6,137 nucleotides of DNA from Thiomonas sp. Its GTDB lineage: Bacteria; Pseudomonadota; Gammaproteobacteria; Burkholderiales; Burkholderiaceae_C. Below are positions 1 to 4,594 of the stretch, piece after piece. Made by a program: the position numbers and the translations under genes. Each line of letters starts with the position of its first letter. The first letter of the stretch is position 1. The DNA lies in assembly GCA_028706735.1 (NCBI GenBank), contig JAQTVS010000175.1:1-6137 (forward strand). Reading direction: 5' to 3'. A model generated the notes under the pieces. That model was not told where the DNA came from and did not search any database. It saw only the letters and a list, made by a program, of their open reading frames with translations.

Positions 1-13
1 TTTGGTAGCCACG

Positions 14-64
14 CTGTCTCCTATTTCCCCTATTTCCTCTATTTCCTTCGCCCTTTCGAGACAG
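14..64. repeat. Short tandem repeat tract flanked by inverted repeat
   Basis: Three consecutive 9-bp units of the form CTATTTCCY run from 21 to 47 (21-29, 30-38, 39-47). They are bracketed by a 7-bp inverted repeat, CTGTCTC at 14-20 and GAGACAG at 58-64. The strand is strongly pyrimidine-biased and unlike the GC-rich coding DNA that follows. No gene is visible here. It could be an intergenic repeat lying downstream of the minus-strand gene fragment at 79-180. I cannot assign it to a named repeat family from sequence alone. Confidence 0.5.
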
Positions 65-78
65 TTTGTAGTGCTTTG

Positions 79-180
79 TCAGGCGCTCCAGGTGCGGATG
101 TATGCGTCGATGTCGAATTTTCTTTTGCACCCGTTGCGGTTCATGTAGCGGATTTTGCCGTAGACGGGGCGGGTGGTCCA
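79..180 (-). pseudogene. C-terminal fragment of an unidentified minus-strand protein
   Basis: On the minus strand an open frame of about 33 codons runs from the tuf junction (about 180) to a TGA at 79-81. It ends in a basic, aromatic-rich tail containing [17 protein letters not shown] and finishing TWSA. About 28 of these 33 codons end in G or C, which is what real coding sequence in a GC-rich genome looks like, so I read it as the tail of a genuine gene. The frame stays open further right only because it then runs antisense through tuf; that part is not credible. I do not recognise the family. A mobile-element or phage gene would fit the position next to a truncated tuf, but nothing in the sequence proves it. 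Confidence 0.35.
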
Positions 181-742
181 TGGCGCCTTCCTCATGCCCG
201 TCGAAGACGTCTTTTCCATCTCCGGCCGCGGCACCGTGGTGACCGGGCGGATCGAGCGCGGCATCATCAAAGTCGGCGAAGAAATCGAGATCGTCGGCAT
301 CCGTGACACCCAGAAAACCACCTGCACCGGCGTCGAAATGTTCCGCAAGCTGCTCGACCAAGGACAGGCAGGCGACAACGTCGGCATCCTGCTGCGCGGC
401 ACCAAGCGCGAAGACGTCGAGCGCGGCCAAGTGCTGTGCAAGCCCGGCAGCGTCAAGCCCCACACCCACTTCACCGCCGAGATCTACGTGCTCAGCAAAG
501 ATGAGGGCGGCCGCCACACCCCATTCTTCAACAACTACCGTCCCCAGTTCTACTTCCGCACCACCGACGTCACCGGTGCGGTGGAACTGCCCAAGGACAA
601 GGAAATGGTCATGCCGGGCGACAATGTCAGCATCACCGTCAAGCTCATCGCCCCGATCGCTATGGAAGAAGGCCTGCGCTTCGCCATCCGTGAAGGCGGC
701 CGCACCGTCGGCGCCGGCGTCGTGGCAAAAATCATCGCGTAA
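173..742 (+). pseudogene. tuf: Elongation factor Tu, 5'-truncated: domains II and III only
   Basis: EF-Tu delivers aminoacyl-tRNA to the ribosome as a GTP complex. The frame is open from GTG 173, but recognisable EF-Tu starts only at about 180, with [11 protein letters not shown] and then [16 protein letters not shown], the opening of beta-barrel domain II. Domain III follows ([20 protein letters not shown]) and the C-terminus is normal ([14 protein letters not shown]). About 186 of an expected 396 or so residues remain. The whole G domain is absent, including the GKTT P-loop, DCPGH and NKCD motifs, so the product could not bind GTP. GTG 173 lacks a convincing ribosome binding site and its first three residues come from non-tuf DNA. 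The surviving part has no internal stop or frameshift. Its place before tRNA-Trp and secE is the usual one for a tuf copy. Either this copy was cut by a rearrangement, or the left edge is a misassembly and the real gene is intact. Confidence 0.85.
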
Positions 743-782
743 CTGCTTGTGCGAGAGTTGCTCGATAAAGAAGGTTGAATGG

Positions 783-804
783 AGCGCGTCCAGCACGGCG
801 CGCT
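783..804 (+). terminator. Weak hairpin after tuf
   Basis: A 6-bp stem AGCGCG (783-788) / CGCGCT (799-804) with a 10-nt loop lies about 40 nt after the tuf stop and is followed by TTTC. The U-run is too short for a confident intrinsic terminator. It could be a leaky terminator or a 3'-end stabilising hairpin. Confidence 0.3.
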
Positions 805-822
805 TTCATCTGTTTGAATTGC

Positions 823-851
823 GGCCGTTGCCTGTTTTGCAGGTAGCGGCC
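823..851 (+). other. 12-bp hairpin between tuf and tRNA-Trp
   Basis: Bases 823-834 (GGCCGTTGCCTG) pair continuously with 840-851 (CAGGTAGCGGCC) around a TTTTG loop. The stem has 12 pairs, two of them G-U. It ends 17 nt before the first base of tRNA-Trp. The following TTGGTGCT is not a proper U-tract, so a processing signal for tRNA maturation or a partial terminator is more likely than a strong terminator. I see no convincing -35/-10 pair between tuf and the tRNA, which suggests tRNA-Trp is made from a longer transcript. Confidence 0.5.
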
Positions 852-868
852 TTGGTGCTAGAAGATAC

Positions 869-944
869 AGGGGCATAGCTCAATTGGCAGAGCGTCGGTC
901 TCCAAAACCGAAGGTTGGGGGTTCGATTCCCTCTGCCCCTGCCA
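869..944 (+). tRNA. trnW: tRNA-Trp (anticodon CCA)
   Basis: A complete cloverleaf is visible. The acceptor stem is AGGGGCA (869-875) with TGCCCCT (934-940), followed by discriminator G941 and a genome-encoded CCA at 942-944. The anticodon stem TCGGT (895-899) / ACCGA (907-911) encloses the loop CTCCAAA (900-906) with anticodon CCA at 902-904, which reads UGG (Trp). The D-arm contains AGCTCAATTGGCAGAGC and the T-arm contains GGTTCGATTCC. The position between tuf and secE is conserved in many proteobacteria. Only 36 nt separate it from secE with no promoter visible between, so tRNA processing would generate the 5' end of the secE message. Confidence 0.97.
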
Positions 945-980
945 CTCCGAATGATTTCGGGGTTGAACGCGTAAATTCAT

Positions 981-1364
981 ATGGCGAATCCGTCTGTCGA
1001 AACCGTCTCCACTGGGGCGGACAAAGCAAAGTTGGGCGCGGCAGCGGTTTTGCTGCTCGCCGCCCTAGGCTTGTTTTATGGCCTGGGCGGGCAGCCGATG
1101 TGGGTGCGCGTGCTCGCCCTGTTGGCGTTGCTCGTGGGTGCGGTGGTCGTTTTTTTCCTGTCGGAGCCTGGCCGCGCCTTGATTGCCTATGGTCAGGACG
1201 CCATACGCGAAACCAAAAAAGTTGTCTGGCCGACCCGAAAGGAGGCGATCCAGATGACGGGCATCGTCTTCGGGTTCGTCATTTTGATGGCGCTGTTTCT
1301 CTGGCTCACGGATAAATCGCTGGAATATATGCTCTACGACCTCATCTTGGGTTGGAAGCGCTAG
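981..1364 (+). CDS. secE: Preprotein translocase subunit SecE
   Basis: SecE is the small essential inner-membrane subunit that clamps SecY in the SecYEG protein-export channel. The 127-residue product has three hydrophobic segments, at about residues 20-36, 41-60 and 93-110. This is the long proteobacterial form; many other bacteria have a single-span SecE of about 60 residues. The conserved cytoplasmic amphipathic helix and hinge before the last segment are present at about residues 74-92, with the signature VVWPTRKEA. The C-terminus [10 protein letters not shown] is also typical. An in-frame TAA at 972-974 fixes the start at ATG 981 or later, and the N-terminal residues look like those of other betaproteobacterial SecE proteins. 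There is no good Shine-Dalgarno: the nearest G-run (959-962) is 18 nt away, so translation may depend on processing after the upstream tRNA. The stop overlaps the SD of nusG. Confidence 0.96.
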   Translation: MANPSVETVSTGADKAKLGAAAVLLLAALGLFYGLGGQPMWVRVLALLALLVGAVVVFFLSEPGRALIAYGQDAIRETKKVVWPTRKEAIQMTGIVFGFVILMALFLWLTDKSLEYMLYDLILGWKR

Positions 1365-1374
1365 GAGCATGAGT

Positions 1375-1938
1375 ATGGTTGAGGCACAAACAATGGCGGC
1401 GCAGGTCGGCAAGCAGTGGTATGTCGTCCACGCCTATTCCGGCATGGAAAAGGCTGTCCAGCGCAATCTGGCCGAGCGCATCGAGCGCGCCGGGATGCAG
1501 GCCAAATTCGGCCGCATCCTGGTGCCGACAGAAGAAGTGGTCGAAATCAAGAATGGCCACAAGAGCATCACGGAGCGCCGTTTTTTCCCTGGCTATGTGC
1601 TGGTGGAAATGGAGATGGACGACGCGACCTGGCATCTGGTCAAGCACACCAGCAAGGTGACCGGTTTCGTGGGCGGGGCGAAAAACCGTCCGGTGCCGAT
1701 CAGCGAAACGGATGTGAACAAGATCATGAGCCAGATGCAGGAGGGTGCGGAGAAGCCGCGTCCCAAAGTGCAGTTCGAGGTGGGTGAAATGGTGCGCATC
1801 AAGGAAGGCCCATTCACCGATTTCAACGGCAATGTGGAAGAAGTGAATTACGAGAAGTCTCGCCTGCGTGTATCGGTCACCATTTTTGGCCGCGCCACGC
1901 CGGTGGAGTTGGAATTTCAGCAGATCGAACGCCTTTGA
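1375..1938 (+). CDS. nusG: Transcription termination/antitermination factor NusG
   Basis: NusG binds the RNA polymerase clamp. It suppresses pausing and links polymerase to Rho, or to ribosomal protein S10 for transcription-translation coupling. The NGN domain spans roughly residues 12-125 ([15 protein letters not shown], then [11 protein letters not shown]). A linker leads to the C-terminal KOW domain at about 135-187, with [18 protein letters not shown] chose ATG 1375 (187 aa) because AGGAG at 1363-1367 sits 7 nt before it. The alternative ATG at 1369 (189 aa) would leave only 1 nt of spacing, and a third ATG lies six codons further in. The length is close to the family norm (181 in E. coli). 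The SD overlaps the secE stop codon (TAG, 1362-1364), so the two genes are translationally close-coupled as a secE-nusG unit. Confidence 0.95.
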   Translation: MVEAQTMAAQVGKQWYVVHAYSGMEKAVQRNLAERIERAGMQAKFGRILVPTEEVVEIKNGHKSITERRFFPGYVLVEMEMDDATWHLVKHTSKVTGFVGGAKNRPVPISETDVNKIMSQMQEGAEKPRPKVQFEVGEMVRIKEGPFTDFNGNVEEVNYEKSRLRVSVTIFGRATPVELEFQQIERL

Positions 1939-2095
1939 CCGGGCGCTTGCCTGCAAGGTTGCGGACGCTGGCTGAGGCTGTCGTCCAACACGATGTTCTC
2001 TGCCGCCCATCCCGCCCGGGCTGCAGGCAAATTGAAAGGGCGGGTTTCGGGGAGCCTCTTGGAAACTGAGGCGCTCGTACCCACACGGAGTCACT
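1939..2095 (+). promoter_or_regulatory. Structured nusG-rplK leader (candidate L1-binding control region)
   Basis: This 157-nt gap separates secE-nusG from rplKA and is dense in inverted repeats. TTGCCTGCA (1947-1955) pairs with TGCAGGCAA (2022-2030). CCCGCCC (2011-2017) pairs with GGGCGGG (2038-2044). Just before rplK, GCCTC (2054-2058) pairs with GAGGC (2068-2072), enclosed by GGGT (2042-2045) / ACCC (2079-2082). This last helix with an internal loop, next to the rplK ribosome binding site, is where the L11-operon repressor site for ribosomal protein L1 is expected, but the match to the L1 consensus was not computed. The two outer repeats overlap and some pairings exclude each other. I found no convincing -35/-10 pair, although E. 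coli has a promoter in the equivalent gap. Confidence 0.45.
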
Positions 2096-2527
2096 ATGGC
2101 AAAGAAAATTGTCGGCTTCATCAAGCTGCAAGTGCCAGCTGGTAAAGCCAATCCCTCGCCGCCGATCGGGCCGGCGCTTGGTCAGCGCGGCCTCAACATC
2201 ATGGAGTTCTGCAAGGCGTTCAACGCGCAGACCCAGGGTGTCGAGCCGGGTCTCGCGTTGCCGGTGGTCATCACGGCTTTTGCGGACAAGTCGTTCACCT
2301 TCATCATCAAAACCCCGCCGGCCGGTGTGTTGATCAAGAAGTCGATCAAGCTCGACAAGGGATCGGCCCGCCCGCATACCGACAAGGTGGGCAAGATCAC
2401 GCGCGCTCAGCTCGAAGAGATCGCCAACACCAAGATGAAAGACCTGACGGCCGCCGATCTCGACGCGGCTGTGCGCACGATCGCGGGCACGGCCCGGTCG
2501 ATGGGCGTCACTGTGGAGGGCGTATAA
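2096..2527 (+). CDS. rplK: 50S ribosomal protein L11
   Basis: L11 binds the GTPase-associated region of 23S rRNA at the base of the factor-binding stalk. It is needed for efficient factor-dependent GTP hydrolysis and for RelA activation by uncharged tRNA. The 143-residue product matches the family length. The N-terminal domain has the proline-rich [20 protein letters not shown] stretch (about residues 20-40), which is tied to thiostrepton and micrococcin binding. The C-terminal rRNA-binding domain begins near residue 75 with [11 protein letters not shown] and ends with the [12 protein letters not shown] motif. The start is supported by GGAG (2087-2090), 5 nt before ATG. Its TAA (2525-2527) abuts the rplA ATG with no gap, so rplK and rplA form one tightly coupled unit. 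Confidence 0.98.
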   Translation: MAKKIVGFIKLQVPAGKANPSPPIGPALGQRGLNIMEFCKAFNAQTQGVEPGLALPVVITAFADKSFTFIIKTPPAGVLIKKSIKLDKGSARPHTDKVGKITRAQLEEIANTKMKDLTAADLDAAVRTIAGTARSMGVTVEGV

Positions 2528-3238
2528 ATGGCCAAGATGCCCAAACGTTATGCCGCCTTGCGCGCCAAGGTCGATTCCAACAAGCTCTACGCGCTCGATG
2601 ACGCGCTGCTGCTGATCAAGGAATGCGCGGTGGCCAAGTTCGACGAATCCATCGACGTGGCGGTGAGCCTCGGCGTGGATACCCGCAAGTCCGACCAGGT
2701 GGTGCGCGGCTCTGTCGTGCTGCCCGAAGGCACTGGCAAGGTCAAGCGCGTGGCCGTGTTCGCGCAGGGCGCCAAGGCGGAAGAAGCCAAGGCCGCCGGC
2801 GCTGACATCGTGGGGTTTGACGATCTGGCCGAGCAGGTCAAGGCTGGCAATCTCAATTTCGACATTGTCATCGCCTCGCCTGACGCGATGCGCGTGGTCG
2901 GTGCATTGGGCCAGATTCTCGGCCCGCGCGGCATGATGCCCAATCCCAAGGTCGGTACGGTCACGCCCGACGTCGCCACCGCAGTGAAAAACGCCAAGGC
3001 CGGCCAGGTGCAGTTCCGTGCCGACAAGGCCGGTATCGTGCATGGCACCATTGGTCGCGCCTCATTCGGTGCTGATGCCCTGCGCAACAACCTTAAGGCC
3101 TTGATCGAGGCGCTGCAAAAGGCGCGCCCTCAGGCTGCCAAGGGCATTTATTTGAAGAAGGTTGCGGTCTCGTCCACCATGGGCATCGGCGTGCGCGTCG
3201 ATACCGCCACGGTGAACGCGGCGGTCGCCGGGCAGTGA
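2528..3238 (+). CDS. rplA: 50S ribosomal protein L1
   Basis: L1 forms the mobile L1 stalk that helps move deacylated tRNA out of the E site. In E. coli it also represses translation of its own rplKA message. The 236-residue product is within two residues of the E. coli protein. Domain I comprises both chain ends. Domain II in the middle carries the signature [15 protein letters not shown] (about residues 138-152). The rRNA-binding parts include [15 protein letters not shown] near residue 37 and [15 protein letters not shown] near the C-terminus. The Shine-Dalgarno GGAGG (2515-2519) lies inside the end of rplK, 8 nt before ATG 2528. Translation is therefore probably coupled to rplK, which would let one repressor site control both genes. 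Confidence 0.98.
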   Translation: MAKMPKRYAALRAKVDSNKLYALDDALLLIKECAVAKFDESIDVAVSLGVDTRKSDQVVRGSVVLPEGTGKVKRVAVFAQGAKAEEAKAAGADIVGFDDLAEQVKAGNLNFDIVIASPDAMRVVGALGQILGPRGMMPNPKVGTVTPDVATAVKNAKAGQVQFRADKAGIVHGTIGRASFGADALRNNLKALIEALQKARPQAAKGIYLKKVAVSSTMGIGVRVDTATVNAAVAGQ

Positions 3239-3249
3239 TTGCTTGAAAA

Positions 3250-3273
3250 CAGCGTCGGTGCAAGCCGGCGCTG
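3250..3273 (+). other. Hairpin just after rplA stop
   Basis: CAGCGTCGG (3250-3258) pairs with CCGGCGCTG (3265-3273) around a TGCAAG loop, giving nine pairs with one G-U. It begins 11 nt after the rplA stop. No U-tract follows (ACAGGAATTGG), so it does not look like an intrinsic terminator. An mRNA 3'-end stabiliser or processing site between rplKA and rplJL is plausible. Confidence 0.45.
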
Positions 3274-3310
3274 ACAGGAATTGGTGGGCCGGTTCGGTGG
3301 TGTTCACGCC

Positions 3311-3406
3311 GCACCGGGCGATCCAAGACCGCAGGCGCGGGGCGGCACGCCTCGCTTAATTCGGCTTCCAGTCGGCGAAGCCGGGTCTGCGCAGATGGCG
3401 AACCCG
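3311..3406 (+). promoter_or_regulatory. Ribosomal protein L10 leader RNA
   Basis: This is the cis-regulatory mRNA element bound by the L10-(L7/L12)4 complex to repress rplJL. The conserved strand CCAAGACCGCAGG (3323-3335), the CTTAAT motif (3355-3360) and CTGCGCAGATGG (3387-3398) match the E. coli-type leader from memory. The pairing is coherent. CGCAGGC (3330-3336) pairs with GTCTGCG (3385-3391). The inner hairpin GCGGGGCG (3337-3344) / CGCCTCGC (3348-3355) has a 3-nt loop, followed by unpaired TTAAT. A further hairpin CGGCTTC (3362-3368) / GAAGCCG (3377-3383) comes next. Flanking AAGA and CAGA strands fit the kink-turn that separates the inner and outer helices. ATC/GAT (3321-3323/3394-3396) and CGGG/CCCG (3315-3318/3403-3406) could form the outer stem. 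The element lies about 110 nt before the rplJ start. Confidence 0.85.
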
Positions 3407-3417
3407 CTGGACGAGAG

Positions 3418-3453
3418 CAGGCATGGCGCAAGCCGTGCCTGGAGTGACTCCAG
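3418..3453 (+). promoter_or_regulatory. Two overlapping, mutually exclusive hairpins between L10 leader and rplJ
   Basis: CAGGCATGGC (3418-3427) pairs with GCCGTGCCTG (3432-3441) around a GCAA tetraloop, ten pairs with one G-U. CTGGAG (3439-3444) pairs with CTCCAG (3448-3453) around TGA. They share 3439-3441, so both cannot form in full. They sit between the L10 leader and the rplJ ribosome binding site and could belong to the switching part of rplJ control. That role is inference. Confidence 0.4.
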
Positions 3454-3514
3454 AGGACGCTTGTATAGGCGCCATGGACCAATCGGTGCATGGCAATTTC
3501 TTCAGGAGTCAATT

Positions 3515-4012
3515 TTGAGTCTCAACCGCTCTGAAAAGCAAGCTTCAGTCGAGGAAATCTCGGCGCTGGCAACCAAGGCGCAATCCTTGGTTCTGGCCGA
3601 GTACCGCGGCATTGCAGTCGAGCAGATGACCAAGCTGCGCAAGCAGGCTCGCGAAAACGGAGTGCATCTCCAGGTGTTCAAGAACACCCTGGCCAAGCGC
3701 GCCGTCACGGGAACCCCGTGCGAGTCGATTGCCGCAGACATGACGGGGCCGCTGATCTACGGATTTTCCGAAGACGCAGTGGCTGCCGCGCGGATCATCA
3801 ACGACTTTGCAAAAACCAACGACAAGCTGGTCATCCGTTCGGGTGTTGTCAACGGCAAGGCGCTCGACGCCGCCGGGGTCAAGTCCCTCGCAAGCATCCC
3901 GTCACGCGAAGTGCTGCTGGCGCGTCTGCTGGGCGTCATGCAGGCTCCCGTGTCCGGCTTTGCCGTGGCGCTGGGCCAACTGGCATTGAAACGCGAAACC
4001 GAAGCGGCCTGA
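3515..4012 (+). CDS. rplJ: 50S ribosomal protein L10
   Basis: L10 anchors L7/L12 dimers to the 50S subunit, forming the stalk that recruits EF-Tu, EF-G and other factors. In complex with L7/L12 it represses its own message. I start it at TTG 3515 (165 aa, the E. coli length) because the protein then begins MSLNRSEKQ, as expected for the family, and AGGAG (3504-3508) lies 6 nt upstream. The frame stays open to 3281, but that extension would translate the L10 leader RNA and has no L10 similarity. The N-terminal rRNA-binding domain includes [19 protein letters not shown] (about 23-41) and FKNTLAKRA (about 54-62). The C-terminal helix that carries L7/L12 dimers follows [16 protein letters not shown] (about 129-144). 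The rare start codon may keep initiation modest, fitting a regulated leader. Confidence 0.96.
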   Translation: MSLNRSEKQASVEEISALATKAQSLVLAEYRGIAVEQMTKLRKQARENGVHLQVFKNTLAKRAVTGTPCESIAADMTGPLIYGFSEDAVAAARIINDFAKTNDKLVIRSGVVNGKALDAAGVKSLASIPSREVLLARLLGVMQAPVSGFAVALGQLALKRETEAA

Positions 4013-4066
4013 TCAGGCTGAAGCTTTCACCACCCCTTTTTCAAACATTTATTCCGGAGTCATCAA

Positions 4067-4441
4067 ATGGCTATGAATCAACAAGATATTCTCGACGCAG
4101 TGGGCGGCATGACCGTCATGGAACTCAACGACCTGGTCAAGGCGTTTGAGGAGAAGTTCGGCGTGTCCGCAGCGGCGATGGCTGTTGCCGCCCCTGGCGC
4201 TGGTGGCGCTGCTGCTGTCGTGGAAGAACAGACCGAGTTCAACGTGATCCTGACGGAAGTTGGCGCGAACAAGGTCAGCGTCATTAAGGCCGTGCGCGAA
4301 CTGACCGGCCTGGGCTTGAAGGAAGCCAAGGATCTGGTGGACGGCGCGCCCAAGGCCGTCAAGGAAGCCGTGGCCAAGGCTGATGCGGAAGCCGCCAAGA
4401 AGAAGCTGGAAGAAGCCGGCGCCAAGGCGGATATCAAGTAA
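4067..4441 (+). CDS. rplL: 50S ribosomal protein L7/L12
   Basis: L7/L12 is the multi-copy, acidic stalk protein that contacts EF-Tu, EF-G, IF2 and release factors. The 124-residue product has the N-terminal dimerisation and L10-binding domain (about residues 1-35, [20 protein letters not shown]). An Ala/Gly-rich flexible hinge follows (about 36-53). The C-terminal factor-binding domain carries [20 protein letters not shown] (about 72-91) and a Lys/Ala-rich helix at the end. GGAG (4056-4059) is 7 nt before ATG 4067, favouring it over the in-frame ATG two codons later. The gap from rplJ is only 54 nt. The message is presumably translated more efficiently than rplJ, since four or more copies are needed per L10. 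Confidence 0.98.
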   Translation: MAMNQQDILDAVGGMTVMELNDLVKAFEEKFGVSAAAMAVAAPGAGGAAAVVEEQTEFNVILTEVGANKVSVIKAVRELTGLGLKEAKDLVDGAPKAVKEAVAKADAEAAKKKLEEAGAKADIK

Positions 4442-4459
4442 GTCTTTGGTTTTGCGTGG

Positions 4460-4490
4460 GCCCGGAAGGTCAATTGGCCTTCCGGGCTTT
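4460..4490 (+). terminator. rplL-rpoB attenuator hairpin
   Basis: GCCCGGAAGG (4460-4469) pairs perfectly with CCTTCCGGGC (4478-4487), ten pairs around an 8-nt loop, and is followed by only TTT and then CGCG. The strong stem with a weak U-tract fits a leaky terminator. E. coli has a partial attenuator at this place that lowers rpoBC transcription relative to rplJL. It starts 19 nt after the rplL stop. Confidence 0.75.
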
Positions 4491-4498
4491 CGCGCCTT

Positions 4499-4518
4499 CT
4501 GCCGGTTCAGGCCGGCAG
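4499..4518 (+). other. Second hairpin in rplL-rpoB gap
   Basis: CTGCCGG (4499-4505) pairs with CCGGCAG (4512-4518) around TTCAGG, seven perfect pairs, 11 nt after the attenuator stem. E. coli has an RNase III processing site in this gap, so a processing hairpin is a reasonable guess. It is not followed by a U-run. Confidence 0.5.
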
Positions 4519-4594
4519 CTTGGTTACCACATGGCCTGGGGTGTTCCCGGGTCATGCGATAACTGATTTTGTCCCTGTGGAGCGGAGCGTATCC

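Noticed and set aside
79..474. 131-codon minus-strand frame as one gene
   Set aside because: Only the last 33 codons lie in non-tuf DNA; the rest runs antisense through tuf. At most the tail is real.
814..864. Promoter for tRNA-Trp (TTGAAT, TTGCCT or TTGCAG as -35)
   Set aside because: None has an acceptable -10 at 16-18 bp; the only TA-rich candidate (859-864) would start transcription inside the tRNA.
2032..2060. rplK promoter with TTGAAA at 2032-2037
   Set aside because: The -10 position at 17 bp reads CCTCTT, which is not promoter-like.
1877..3043. 388-codon open frame on the minus strand
   Set aside because: Antisense shadow of the nusG end, rplK and rplA, with the His/Arg/Leu-rich composition typical of such shadows.
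3281..3514. N-terminal extension of L10 by 78 residues
   Set aside because: It would translate the L10 leader RNA, has no L10 similarity, and lacks a ribosome binding site; TTG 3515 has a good one and gives the family length.
4520..4594. N-terminal extension of RpoB by 25 residues
   Set aside because: It lies in the intergenic region just after the second hairpin; ATG 4595 has a well-placed GGAG and the family N-terminus.
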